Both the position numbers and the translations under genes were made by a program. A stretch of 60,000 nucleotides of DNA, taken from contig OX485804.1 of the NCBI GenBank assembly GCA_950295325.1, positions 12,526,001 through 12,586,000 on the forward strand, given 5' to 3'. The notes below the pieces were generated by a model that made no database searches, was not told the DNA's origin, and saw only the letters and a list, made by a program, of their open reading frames with translations. Source of the stretch: Polytrichum commune. Lineage: Eukaryota > Streptophyta > Polytrichopsida > Polytrichales > Polytrichaceae. Below are positions 39,401 through 54,400 of this stretch, one piece after another; position 1 is the stretch's first letter; each line of letters begins with the position of its first letter.

Positions 39401-42400
39401 AACGATAATTCTACATGCCCACAATGCTCGAAATTGGTCGCTAATTAGAAGTCCCTTCACAGTGCAAAGACGGGTAAAAAAATCAACAGCAAGGTCGGAG
39501 ACTTACCTCATATTGACCGTAATCTCATATTGCCCTAATCTCACCTTCTTTTGACTTCTTGGATGTGGTGGCATCCCTCACAATGGCCTCTGCAAGTTCC
39601 ATGGTAGAAGCAAAAGAGAAGCAAAAGAGAGCAATAAGAAGCAGAATAAGAAAACACTATATTCGGTAATTGGAGACTTTTTGTTGATTTTGAGACTATT
39701 TAAGGACGTGGCTTTCACATTTGTAGGAAGGAAAACACTAAAAATATGCTATGTTCCCAATTTTGGAAACAAATAAGAGACTCAAATGCATGGAACCACA
39801 CATAAAAATAAGAAAATGGGATATATGAAAACATTTGCATATGGAAAATCAATATCATATTTATTGAATAGGGGTTGAAGTACAAAATACAAGTGGAATA
39901 TCCAATATTAGGCGAAAGTCCTAGAAACATAATTCCACAACTACATGTATGTTAATATAGCCTATACGTTCGGATCATGATTACGACTCACTACTTTTGC
40001 TTTTGCAATACTATTATTAGCATTTACGGCCGTTTCACGTTCTTTTGCTTTCATGGCCTCCATGGCTCTAAAGATCTCGGGTCCGCGGCTAAAACCTTGT
40101 TTATTTGTCGACCCCGAATATGTGCCATTTGCCCATATTTGCCGACCCCCTACCGAATAAGTGGAATACGAATGCGATTGGGAAAACAAACGTCTTTCAC
40201 TCTTCCGTAGGGCCAAACAACGATCAGACTCGCAAGAAGCAGTCTTCAGTGTTCGCCTATCCAATGACGAAGTCGAGGATGAACGGCCCACATTCATGTG
40301 TATTGGGGTCTGAAACAATGACCATAAATACATATAATGACGTGGGTTAGTATAAGTTACGGATGGAAGTCCGAAAAACCCAAGAATATAAAATGCACTA
40401 ATCCACGGAAATCATGAAGAAAAAACTTGAGAATGCCAATAATTGGGCACCTTGGCCTGCGGGGCGGTGGTTTGAGCTTCTGCGACATCGAGGGGGGCCA
40501 CAAGCACAACAGGGACGCTCGTAAACGCCGGGACACCAATTTGGGGTTCATCCATACAAAGGCGTCTGGTCGACCGCGGGTTTCGAACACTCATTGCGGA
40601 GGGGAGATGGAGATGGAGCGTAATTGAGTTTTGCAACCTTTGGAGGAGGGCTATCGACAACTCCGTCTTCAAACCCCGAGTCTTTGGAGTAATCAACAGC
40701 AGAGGCGGCATTGACGGCTGAAAATTGAAATAGTGAAGGCATTGAAATGTCGGTCACACCGATGGAAGGGGAGCTGGGGCCCGGTTTAGATGCACACATG
40801 CCATGGACGAGACTTTGGGATGCTTGGTGAGGCAACTAAGACACAAAAATGCATTTACAAAATACGGGGAGAAATGTTAGATATAAACATGGAGAGTCCA
40901 AGTACAAACCCAAAAAGCAGTTCTCATATTAATTTATTGAGTTTGGCATAGCCGTACAACCTCCTAAATTCCTCATCTCTTGGGCCTAGAGGCCTATTGC
41001 CAATGGGGTTGGAGAGGACAAAATCCGGGACACTTCCGGGGTGATAGGCAAGCCTCCTAATGTAGGGTCCTAGTTCATTCTCTAGAAAGTTGTCATTTCT
41101 ATCACTCTCCCAAGGATCCGGGAATATGCAACTGCCCGGGGGATTGAGAATACTCTTTGCCTGGCTGTCGTCAATGAGGAGCGTGTTCTCCGGGGTGGGC
41201 CAACAACCGTGGGGCACCCCCTCCAACATAGGGACGCCCACCCAAAGGTTCTTCCTCAGTACCTTTAGGAATTGAGGCCCTCGGCCTCCTCCGACCTTGG
41301 GTACAATGTTGCCATTACGGTCATAAAGGTCATCGCAGTGTTCTTGACCGAGAAGCAAGCATGGCATTGCGAGTTCTCGGAAAAGGAAACCGACGATGGC
41401 CTTCGTGTTGTCCATGAGCATAGAGCTCCAGATGATGACATGGGCCAAGCCAAGGACATCACGAAGGAAGCACCTCAACCCCGGCCGGGCCCGTACAACC
41501 TTCTTGTTAATGAGAGTATCGAACTGTCCGCCGTAATCCATGTCTTGTGGACTATGGAAGGGACCCTTCGACGCACTATTGGAGATATGCATGGAATGAC
41601 AAAGCACCCCATTGAGGTCAAATATTATGAACGGTTTCCTCATGGGCCGGCTTGGTCTTTCAGCGGGGTTGCGACATATCTCCGACGGACCCTGTGATGG
41701 AAAATACTATCTAGGTGAATGGTACTACCCATGAAAACCAATTGACAAGCATGCACAAACTCAACAAACAAATATAAGGCAAAAAGAATACGAATACCTA
41801 GTTCAAAAAATTTGTATTAATGTGATTGGTTTAATACATTTCGTGAATAATTTACATTGTCACAAAAGGTCTCCCCTAAAACTAATTGAATCTATGCTGG
41901 CAAAATTGCATCCACCCGCCGGGCGAAGTCGAGCATCGAACTCGACAATATGCACACGCCACGAAGTTGGCAGACAAGGAAGTTTCGGACGCGCGTCCGT
42001 AACGTGGGAGGCAAGCTCAAAGGTGGATTACCTCTTCAGCGGAGAGGCCCTCGCCAGCAGTGCCTCCCTCACCAGGCCCCATCGTGGGCACAGGTTCCGG
42101 ACGTGCGTCCGCAAAATTGTGCAAGCTATCCTCCACCACCAAGGCGCCTCCAGCCGCTTGCGACCCCAAGGTATCGACATGAGGTTGATCCTCATCTGTG
42201 GTGTCTTGGCTGCCCCGCATATCTTCATCTTCTTGGCTGCCAATGGTTGTGATGTCTTCAATGGCGCCTTTCTCGTGAGCACTTGCCGTATAACGTGCAG
42301 GTCTCTCCTCCTCTCGTACGGTATGAGAGGAGGGCTCTGGGGTGGCGGCAACCTGGGGAGAGGGCGGGACATACAAGGCGGGGGCTGGATAGGTATGCTC

Positions 42401-45400
42401 TGGTATGTACACCGTATGGCTACTAGACGGAGGCCGCATGAGAGTGGGAGGCATCAACATGCCGGCTTCGGGAGCTGCATACATTACTGGGGATCTTGCT
42501 TGCAAGCTCTACATGAGGCTCATAAATTGTTGGCTCTGGGCCAACAATTGTTGATTTTGAGCCATGAGATCGGCGTGCCTTCGAGCAGACTCCAACCTAG
42601 CCTCCTCCATCTCAGCTTGGATGGCGGCCATCTTTTTGGCGTGCTCCTCGTTAGCTTCTCGAAGCCGTTGGTCAAGCTCTTCCTTCATTCTCTTCTCCAG
42701 TTTCTCGTCCAATTCGGCCACAGACATCGGCTCTTTCTTCACCTTGCCAGGTTCAGAAGGCAACGCAGAGAGGGCATTGTACATCCTAACCTCATCCTCG
42801 TCTTCATCAGAGAGTTCCAAGACGGCACCTTCAGGGTACTCGTTGTAAGGAGTATTTTTCCTCTGTCGACGACTCTCATGGTATGAGGCGATATCCGGCC
42901 TCAAAATCAACTCCAGCACATCTCTACCCTCCATAGGTGGTAGCTCTGCCTGTTCAGATCCCCCTCCAGATGAGGCTGTGCATCCGGCTTCTGTCGCAAC
43001 GTCCACATCCTTCTCTGCCATAAGCCCAGCAGCACGCGATGGACCCGCAGTGGAAGGAAACCCAACTCGAGAAGTGGGAGTCCCAAAGGGAGAGGAAATA
43101 GGGGTAGGATGGACCTTATTGGAGTGAAGTCTTCATGCGCCCCCTCTGTATCCATGCGGTCTTCGCCCAAGACAAATTGATGAGGATGAACAGGATCACG
43201 AACAAGGCCGGGCACGTGATCTTGTCTGGCTGGCTGCTCTCTTGGGGAGACGGGCTCTTGGTCTCCGTCACTGTCCCACTCCGTCGCAGGAGTTCCCTCT
43301 TCTCTTGAGGCAAGAGGCACCACAGGATGGGGGGTAAGGACATCGATGATGTCTTCGATATCCATTTTGGAGGCAAGAACCCTATGATTATTCGCCTCAT
43401 CCATGTCGTGAGCCTCCACAAACGAATTTACCTGCAACCCAAGCATCTGCACCAAAACAAGGAAATTATAGTCATTCCATTGTTACGAGCAAGTATGAGG
43501 ACAAATATAATCATGAAGCACTGCAATTTACGGACGCGCGGCCGTAAATTTGCACTCCATATGTGGTGGACAATGATACGGACGTGCGGCCGAAAATTTC
43601 AATTCAGATGGAACATGGAAAGAGGTGCATACAAGTACTTACCAATACCGCGTAAACAAATTTGGTGCCTCCGAAGACGTTGTAGACTGTTTCACTCATC
43701 ACAGTCACAGCCTTCAAGACTCCAATATAAAAATCCATTCGGAGCTCGTACGCCGGGTAGAGTGCATACATAGTCTCCGCGACAAGCTCCTTTGGGTGTG
43801 GTGGTGGCAACGAGTATACTTTCTTGAACACATTCTGCGCTTTGATAGGCATCCGCCCACTTGGTAAAGACTTGTGTGTCAAGAAATAAAGTGCCAAAGC
43901 CCCGACCTGCTTCGCCCCTCTTGCCTCTTCAATAACACTGATCCTTTCCGTCTTCGCGGGGATGTATGTGCTGTGGTAAAGATCGTATTGCAGGTTCATC
44001 GTCGAAGTGTAAAGCTGGACGACCGATGCGGACCTCTCTTGATCTACGATCCAGAGCCACACATTTGGCTCGAAAAGGGCAGGCGACCGATAGCTCTTAA
44101 AGGCCTTAAAGAAGTTGTCATAGAAAGCGGTCCCGCTAGCGTTTTGTCTCCAAGATCCGGGAAATGCACGGAAATCAAATAGTGCAAACGGACAACCCCG
44201 GGGGTCATCTCTCACAGAGGCTCTTGAAGCATGTGTGTCCCATGTGCCAAACTTCAAAGCCGTTGTAACAGTGCAGAATCTTGCGACCCCTCCGAATTTT
44301 GCTTTCTTTTTTCTGTCAAGGAAATGGACGTACAACGCCGTCTCTCTTTCGTCGATAGACCCTTTCTTCTTGTTCCTCCTAGATCTTTGGGCTAGAAAGG
44401 GACATGCGCCTCTTATCAATGATCGCATGGAGACCCCATTAATGTGATACTCCTCCTTGAACGTCCTCCAGTTTTCCCACATTATCTCCCCATCTGTATT
44501 AGTGAGGTTGTGGGAGGGCAGCAGCTTGCTTATCTCCCTTATAGCCATGGTCTTCTTCTTCCTGTATTCGCACCATTCCTTAATGTGGTACGTAAAAGGC
44601 TTCATGTGCTTCGGTCGCTTCAGGAAGATTTTGGGGTAGGGCAGTGTCCTCCTTGGAGTCTCCAATAGGATGTGTTGTGCCGCTCTGTACAGTTCAGAGT
44701 CGAGCAATCCTTGGAGGGGACGAAAGAACTCTCTTAGTATAAGTGGCACCTTAACCTTCGAGTCGCTCTTGTACGTGTTTTCTGCATCCGGATTGATAAG
44801 GTCTCCGTTGTTGTGGGCATCGAATAGGCGCAACCAAATTGCCCATGTCTATTCTGTGGCGGTGATGAGCTTAAGTTCCCCCTTCAGCTCCTGCACCGTC
44901 TTCATGCCGTTTGTCTTCAAATCAATGCTGGAGAACTTTGTCAAGATGGCATTGCTGAATGTCTGCAATGCCATGTATTACAAGAAATCAGCAGAGTTTA
45001 AATCGAAGGAATTAAAGAATTGGAAGGAGATGGGAAGAAGTTTACGGACGCGCGTCCGTAAAATTATACTGAGACATACCTGCCATTTGGGATTCTTGAT
45101 GACTGCATTCTCCCTCTCTTTTGGGGGACAATCGTGCTCCACCCACAAGGTCCTTCCAGCCACGATGTTGGCAGCCCATGAAGCCTCGAACTGCCTCACT
45201 TTATTCCCTTGGTTCGTGAAGGCAGATATTGCGATGAGCTGGTTCGAGTCTTTGGAATGGACGACGAATGCCTTCCAGTATCGGATTGTCTCTTTCAAAG
45301 GGTTCTTCCATTTATCGTCCTCTATGAGAGCTTTTGCAGCCATCACACTATGTTCGCCGTCGACTATGTAGAACTCTCCATCTTTGAGAATTGGCCAGTT

Positions 45401-48400
45401 TTGCGCTGTGACTTCAACCACAGGATCCTTTGGTGTCACACATATGGTTTGCCTATCAAATTTGGGGTTGTTCATAATGTTATTCATTTGCGACCACACC
45501 CCGGTCTCTTCTTTGGCACGAGTATTCATACTCTCCGTGCCCTTGTGGCATTTGTAGACATCTACATCAAACGTGAAATATCTTCCAAGTGGCCAGCAAC
45601 CCTTTGTCTTCTCGTCGAACTCTTGGAAAATCTTTATGGAAAATTCGGCGTCAGGGCGTTGTCCTTTCTTCAGGAGTGGTACGACAGTAAGAGTAGAGCT
45701 CACATCTGGACCCTCTGTTAGCCCTGACGACTCCATCTGTGAATGGGAGCGTTTACTGGCCTGCTTGCTCCCTCTTGATGCCCCACTCTGTGAGGGTCTG
45801 GAGGCTTCTGGCACGTGTTTAGGAACACGTTTAGGTCGTTCAGGAACTGGTTTTTTCTGCTTTCCTTTCTTGGCTTCCAGTAATGCTCCAATTATTCTTG
45901 TCACATTGTTCAAGAGACGTCTAAGCCGTTTACCCGTCCAGGGTGCATTGCATGCATAGTCTTGGAATTCATTCTGTAGATTGAAGCAAGACGCATCTGG
46001 GCTGACATTTTCACATTCATTTTTGTTGAACGGATGGTACAACTCGTGCAAAATGAATGTGATCCTATCATTTTTCTTTTCAAGGTCAATGACAACATAA
46101 TCACCTTGGGCTACCGCACACTCTACTGTCCAATTTTTAACCTTCATCCACTTCTCGGATTTATGTATATCTACTTTTATTTGATAGGCAAATCTAAGGA
46201 CAAATATATCATTTTCGTCTTTTTCTACAATAACTGTCCAGTTATCTACAATGTCTTCGCGTGGCTTGTAATGGTCGTTGTGGCTTATGTCTTTGATGGC
46301 TTTTGGAAGCGGAGGATGGACAAGCTCTGCGAATATATCAATAGCGGGTCTTTATGTAGATTCCATTTGCAAATGTAAAATATACAAGTCAGTATTAAGG
46401 TCTAGGGATACAGAGCCTATCTTACGAACGCGCGGTCGTAAACCTTTGCGTACTCTTTCTTATATAATGTGGTTATGTATTATGTTATATTACTGTCAAG
46501 TTTACGGACGCACGTCCGTAAACTTGAGATATCTTATAAAAAGAAATCGCATACATGATATATGTGTAGAGTTTACGGACGCGCGTCCGTAAACTCTGCA
46601 TATATATCATCCAAAAGTCTCTATTTCTATATTTCATGAATATAATATGTTTTTTATTATTATGTAGCCCTAATTTACGGACGTGCGTCCGTAAATTTTT
46701 GGAAAATAAGTTCATTTTTGTTGTGTAGAACTTGTATATTTTGTAGAACTTATTTTGAAAACCCATGACATTTATTATACTCTGAGATTTTCATAATTTT
46801 CTCTGCCTAGTTTACGGACGCGCGTCCGTAAACTCTGCACATGTATCATGTATTACATTTAGTGTACTTAGATATCTCAAGTTTATGGACGTGCGTCCGT
46901 AAACTTATCATTCATATTTTTAAATAGTTCTTTTTAAATATATCTACAATTTACGGACGTGCGTCCGTAAACTGTTCACACATAGTGCGATGCATATTCC
47001 CAGGGTTCCCTGAAGCTTACGGACGCGCGTTCAGGCCATTTTTTAATTACTCTGAATTTAATTACTTTTCACAATTACTGTGTTTCTGGATATTGTTCCG
47101 AAAATTTCGGAACAGCTTTTTTGTTGCATTACATTCATGTGCAATGTTCATCTTAACTTGGAATGCAACATGGATTTGCACTCCAAATTAGAATATATCA
47201 GGTGTTGCATTGCAATAGCAGATTCTACACTCCAAACTAAGAAGAATGTTCCATTTCAATTTGCAATGTACTAGAAACACTTACCTTTGTACAATGTTTG
47301 CTGCTCAACCACAGCTGCAGCTAGGACAGACTGCAAATTAACAATAAAATTGAAGTTAGAAACCTCTGGTAATGTAATGTGCACATTCAAGAATCAACTA
47401 AACTGTGTGTTGCTCCTAAAATGCATCAAACCCACCAAAAAAACCCTACTACAAAGATTGCATTGGATTGAACATTGACATCAGATAGAAGTGAACAAAG
47501 CAAAACATATGATTTCTTAGAACTTGGAAAAAATGAATTCAAGTGAAGTGAAGACAATTACAAACTGAAAGGAGGAGCACTCTGAAACAACTGAAAATAC
47601 TCCAACCCTAAAACCCTTGCAACAACTGAAACTACTCCATTAATGTCCTAATGAGACTGCAAGCAAAAAACTACTCAATTTCTGATGTTACTTGCAATTG
47701 TGAGTGCAACAAAACATTGCATGCTCACACAATACTCACAATCCTCCTCTTGTGCATCAATACATAAACTCAAATCACCTAATTAGCACCTGGAACAGCA
47801 CATCTTTCAAAGAGGGAAAGAAAAAAACACCTGCCTGGAGCTCCTGGCGCTCTTATGGAACTAAGAGCAAGGAGGAGGAGAAACAACAAAGGAAGAGTAA
47901 GGAGGAGGAGAAAGAGGAGAAACAACAAGAAGGAGGAGGAGGAGAAGGAGGACCAGCAATAGTAGCAAGGGAGAAGGAGGAGAAGGAGGAGCAGCAAGGG
48001 CGACTAGCAAGGGCGAGGAGGAAAGGAGCGAAAGGGAGTAAGCGAAAGAAGCAAAATGAGCAAAAAGGAGCGAAAGGAGCGAAGAGCAAGGGAGTGTATC
48101 AAAACCCTAAACCCTAAACGTCGCATCCACTCCCTACCTAGACGTCCCATCACCCCGCGCCCAAAGGCCACATGTAACCCTTACGTGGCATATGTCTATT
48201 GGTATTTTTTGTGATTGCTAGAGTCCACCCTCGATAAATGTTACACTTCCACATGTTAACTCATAATTGTATTTGTTAACAAATTTGTACTCCTCTTATA
48301 TTGCTAACTAGAATGTAAACTTTGTTACATGTTAAGAATAATTTATTCCCCTCTTTGTTAATTTGCCACTTATAAATGTTAACCTACGAACTACATCCAA

Positions 48401-51400
48401 TATTGTGAGATGACATCCATTACATTGAGTCACAACCTTTCAAAGTGGCAAAAGCCACCAAATTTGACTTTTGTGATCAAATTATTAATATGGGTTATAT
48501 TGTGATTGATACACATATTTTATATTTGATAATTTTGCAAAACTCTCCCTCCATAATTGTAATGAATCAAATTTGTTAAGCATTCAAAAAGCTCCCTTTA
48601 TAGTTGTTACAATGTTAACTCACAATAAATGTAAGGAAAATTATATTCCAGAGCATAACATTTATAGAGGATGGATTGTATGTGGTTTGAGTCCAAAAAC
48701 GAATACCAAAAAAAATTGCTGACCAAAAATAAAGGAATCTCAATGCTCAAATTATAATAACCATCTAGGCCCAATAGTAAACATAATTCTGAAGTATGGG
48801 TTGAGGTTGAGTAACTCAAGTGTAAGATTTTCTTTGTGGACTTGTTGTAATATGAAGGTAAGCGGGCTTTAAATTACTAGTACACTAAATATTATAAGTA
48901 GTATTGCTTAATATTTAGAATTATGGAATGCTATATTAACTATTCATTGTATATTATGTCATTGGCATCAATTAAATAACATCAATAATAAAAAAGATAA
49001 AGCATTTTGTAATTTTTTTCCACAAAGGTGGGATTCAAATGCAATTGGGACAATAATATACCCATTGGCCAAAAATTCAATTAACCCTAAACCCCTACAC
49101 CCTTATGAATCCCTCAATTATCGCAATAATTTGTGAAAGGGGATTTTCAACCTAAATTATACTATCAATAGCCACTTGGGGACTTTATTGAAGTTGGACA
49201 CTTGGGATGCTTTGATGTGAATATCATTATTAATGATATTTAAATTAAGCATGTTTGAAACACAATTAACAAAACCAAACATCGAGATAATATGGGTTAA
49301 GATCAAATGCTTATAATATCTTAAACAACGTTAGGGGTTAATTCAATCCCTCTGCACATAGGTCTAAGCTTGTATTAGAACAAAAGGAATGGGTAGGTGT
49401 TGAATTTACATCCTTCTTGTCCATTAAACAACCTTCAGGATTCATGCAATCCTTCCAAACCTAGGCATGAGCTTGTATTATCGCCTATAAGTAGTAGCAA
49501 ATTGTTGTTTATATTGGAATTTTGTTTCCATGGCGACATGTATGGTTGTGTTAAGTATTCAATTATAGAATACCAATATATGATGTTCAAAAGTAAAGGT
49601 TTAAAGCAAATGGATAAATATGACTTAGAACATAACTTTGATGATCTTAAACGTTTTGAAGGCTTAATTATTTTCATATTGTATCCCATCAAAGAATAAG
49701 TCTCGGCTAAATCTTGTACTTGCCTCTAAGGGGTGGGATTTACCCAGGCAAACAAAGATTAAAAAAATGAAAGGTAAGGTTACGCAACCCAAGTACCTTT
49801 TTCCTTAGCCAAATTAAGACCACATATCGGATTGCCATTCACAATTTGATAAATCTTTGTTCTATGTCACCTACTTTTTCACCACTTACCATGTCTTCAA
49901 GAATAATTTGTAAACATAAATTTGCTTGACTTTTGAAATCTTTATGGTTTTGTTTTAGAGAATTTTAAGCCTTGACATGAGTCGGGAGTCGTTTATACGG
50001 TTTAGGGTTTAGGGTTTAGGGTTAAGGGTATCCCCCTTGTGTCACCGACTTAATATTGGTTGCCTTATTACTATTTGGATACCCTACCCTCCCTTTCTGT
50101 CCATTATATTTTATGGGTTAATAGTATTACGTAGAACAACAATTGGTATAATTGTTTGCTTGCTTGTTTTGAATTACTTTCCACTTAAGCCTTGACATGT
50201 ATCAAGAGTTGTTCAGTTAACCATGCTTGCATCTCTATGTCCACATGTTTGTTTAGGTTTGGGTGGTTATAGGGTTTAGGGTTGAGGGTAATAATGTTAC
50301 TTGGAGCAACAATTGGTATTGTTTGAGTATTAATTAATGTAGGTAATGTACATGAGGTACTAAAATATGTTTTTCCTCACGTATAGTACATGAAGAAGGC
50401 TAGTATAATTAGTTTTTTTGAAGTAAATGTTGATGTACAGAAGGGGCCCCTAAGGTTTAGAGAGAAAATTGATAATATTGAATTTAATGCAACCCATGTT
50501 ACCTAGGACAATAGATGTGCTACTATCATGGCCTTACGGTAATCAAAGTTTCTGTATCAGATATGAATACAATTATGTATAGGTGTGTATAGGTGGGTAA
50601 ATTAAAAATGTTGGATGGTTAGGTGGTGGCCAATGTAATTATAATATTAAATGCAAGATGAGAGGAGATAGCATGATATTATGGTCAATACCATTACATT
50701 GTATGCAAAACAATAAAGTAGTTGCTAATTTAATTTTGATTACATGTATTTTTATAGTCCATGTACTATTGTTGTTGCTAATTTAATTTTGTTGTCTACG
50801 TTTTTTAAAATGTACTCTTCATATTAGGTACTCCAATATTATAAACCACCCCTCAACAATATTTATTGCTCATATAATATTAGCCAATTTACTTTGTTGT
50901 ATACCACAAATACATAGATGCCTTTTTCTTTGTCATTATGTGGACTCATGGTCTATGCATGTAGTCCACATGAATACACATTCCATTGTAAGGCTGGCAC
51001 ACGGAATGTAGTAATGCTAGGTTTGTATTTATAGGACATAGTTGGTGGCTGGTATCCTATGTTGGAAACGGATCCAAGGGAAAGCGATCAGTACTTAAGG
51101 GGACACCCCCCCACTGTCGGGACTCTTTTTGCATCTCAGCTGTGGGTTGCGCTCCTTGGACCCTTGTAGTGTGCTCCTGCTACAGATTTTGTGCAGGTAA
51201 AGATCCTATTGCATGGACCTATTATACACTAAACCCCAAGCCCTGAACCCATTAGGGTAGAGAATTTGTATTTGGGTTGCACTCTCCGGATCCTTGTAGT
51301 GTGTTGGATTTTTATTTCAGACAGTTATCATTTCTGGTGCAATGTTCCTATTTTAACGCCGCAAATCACGGAGGTTTACGGACGCGCGTCCGTAAACCTT

Positions 51401-54400
51401 AATCATATTGGTTATTTGAACCTTTATTTGTTTGATCCAATACTCATATACGTTGAGGTTTACGGACGCGCGTCCGTAAACCTCCATACCTTTGGTGCCA
51501 TATGTCACCTACACCACGTGTCGTGTCGAGTATGTATGTCACCTACACCACGTGTCGTGTCGTGTCTGCATGTCACCTACACCACGTGTCGTGTCGAGTA
51601 CCACAATGCGAATATATTGCCATGGAAGTTTACGGACGCGCGTCCATAAAACGTGAACCCCTTGTCGCGTTGTACATCGTATCTAGGATAGTAAGAGGTC
51701 CACAGAGGTTTACGGACGCGCGTCCGTAAACCTGGAAACCTTTGTAGACCATGTGCCATGTAGGGGATTGCACAGAGGATGTACGGTCATGAAGGGTTGG
51801 GAGCTCGCATCCCTTAGCCTACATCACCCTATGTGTCATAGTATAATATTTGACATTGATAGAACATAGTAGGAAGCGCGTATGATAACCTCTTCAAATT
51901 TCATGAGTCGTCAGGCCTGCGTATACATGGCCGTGTTGCCAGGAGCTCTTGCTTCCCTGAACCTCCATGTCTAGGACTGCATTTTTACGGACGCGCGTCC
52001 GTATACCTATGTTGTGGTTTAGCATGATACTGCACTCTGTGCACGAGCCGATTTACGGATGCGCGTCCATAAACCAGTGGTGTTTTGGTTGTCATCACCT
52101 TTCCGCTGACTATGAACACATAAATGTATCCGTATGCGCGTGTGCTTGCGCTGCTAATGTTGTTACATGGAGGTATATGATGCACCTTGTAGGTCGTTCC
52201 CTTGCAATTAGCTCAAGAAGACTCACGGTGAGACATCACGTAAATTTATATTCGTTTGAGAACTACCGTGCCTCATTAATATGTTCGGTCTCGAATTAAT
52301 AATCCCTCTCTTTTCCTTATGATATGAATATAATTATTGGAGTGAACACAATCTCATTATCTCAATTCTTACTCTCAATGTAAGGCATCATTGATAATAA
52401 AAACCATTAGATTTAAAGAAAGCTTCAAGAGGTGTAACAATATCCTTGATAATAATATAGTGTTCAATAAATTGTATGAATCCTTTAAGGTTAGTAGTTC
52501 ATAAAAATTAATCACACAATTGATAGTAATCTTATAATGATGAAGAAGATCTAATATTCTTGAGTCTTCATTTTTAAGCTCAAGTGTTACTACTTATAAT
52601 ATTGTAACTTGACATGTATGCATATAGTAGTTATAATTTCATGAACACATCATTGATTGTTTTGCAATGTCACGTTTAACATTCAAAGTGTTTTAATGAC
52701 AAGAATAATTATAATTCTTTTGAGGTTTATTCAAGAGAAAGAACTCCTCTTTGATTGTTAATGACATCCAACAACTCACAAAGTATCTTAAGAGAAGAAG
52801 CATTTTTACTACAAAGTGTTTCTTGATGACGAGAAGATAAACCTATCTCTCTTGAGTTTTGCTCAAGAGAGAGAGAGAAATCTTCTCTTGAATAGATAAT
52901 CTTTCAAATTGTAATGACATCCAACAACTCACAAAGAATCTTAAAGTAAGAAGCTTCAATAACAATTGTAGTAAGTAGATTATCTTATATCAATATTACT
53001 TCATTCATATGTATTCAAACTTTGATATGAATTAATGTCTTCATCATTTTTGTCAATCATAAGTTCAACAATCAATATGTAGTATAATATGTATAATGCT
53101 TATAAGTCGATTATATAGTTTATAATAATAAGCTCCTCCTCTTTTGAAGGAGTTTGTAATCGTTAAGTAGTTTTGCTCAAATCATAACATGCATATAATT
53201 CTTCAATCATTCAATCACATATATATTTATAATTCCCTTTTGAGGAGATCAAGGATAAGTTCCACTTTGAGAGATAATCTTGTTTCCTTCACTCAAGTTT
53301 GACGATCGCTTTCTTAATTCAATCTCTCTCAAAGTTCCATTGATTCTCCAATTTGTCTTGAGCGCTTTGTTCTCACCCTCACACTATCTTTTGAGTTCTT
53401 TCTCAAAAAGAGTCTACTCAATCTACTCTACTATCGGTTGCTCAATCACTTAAGCTACAAAGTACCATTGACGACTCGTAGTTCAAATTGAGAGAGGTAG
53501 AAAGATCACACGCATTTGTAGAAAAGATAAGTGTATTGCAAAAGTTCCTCGAGAGGAGAGTTACAAAAGCTTCAAGTGATTCTTGACACTCAAATTTAAG
53601 ATAACTTCGTTGTATAGAAAATGAGGTATAAGTATCCTAATTTGCTTCCCTTATATAGTCTTTTTTCCCTATCCAAAATCTATACTAAGAGTGGTTAATA
53701 ACTTCTACTTCCATAGATACTAGCTATCTTTGATATATGTAGATGCCATCTATCCTAAACGGTTATAACCGTTTTACCATTTGAATGTTCATATTTCTAA
53801 GATTCTACTATATCCTTGTCTTGGCTACATTGTAGTTCCTCTTGAGAATGTAATCAAGTCTTCACCTTTGCTTGATTCCAATGATTTGTATTTAAACATA
53901 CTAGTAGAATCTATCCTTGGCCTATATGCTCATAATGCATCTTCATAATGTATAAGAATCTAAAATTCTTACATAATTCATAATCATGCTTCTTCAAAAT
54001 TCCATAATCATGTACTTCGGATAGTCATTTATCCTCAAAATCCTATACTCTAATATACCTCTAATACATCCCTAATACACCCCTTAATATGCCCCTAATG
54101 TATCCCTAATACATTCTTTAATATGCCCCTAATATAACCCCTTAAAGTCCTTTGATAAAATGCTAGAAAGTCCTTTGTAAACCGCCGGTACCCTACTACC
54201 GCGGATAAAGGCGCCTAAGACCGCGCGTCTTCCTTGCATTTCCGCGGTTGGGGACCCTATAGCCGTTCTCGTGCTCCTAATGCCGTGGCCGAGAGCTCTT
54301 CGGCATTCCTCTTCGGCCTTCCTCTTCGGCATTCTTCCTCTTGCTTCTCCGGAGTTGTTTGATGTTGTTGTATACTCTAACTTGCCTCTTTTTCTCTTGT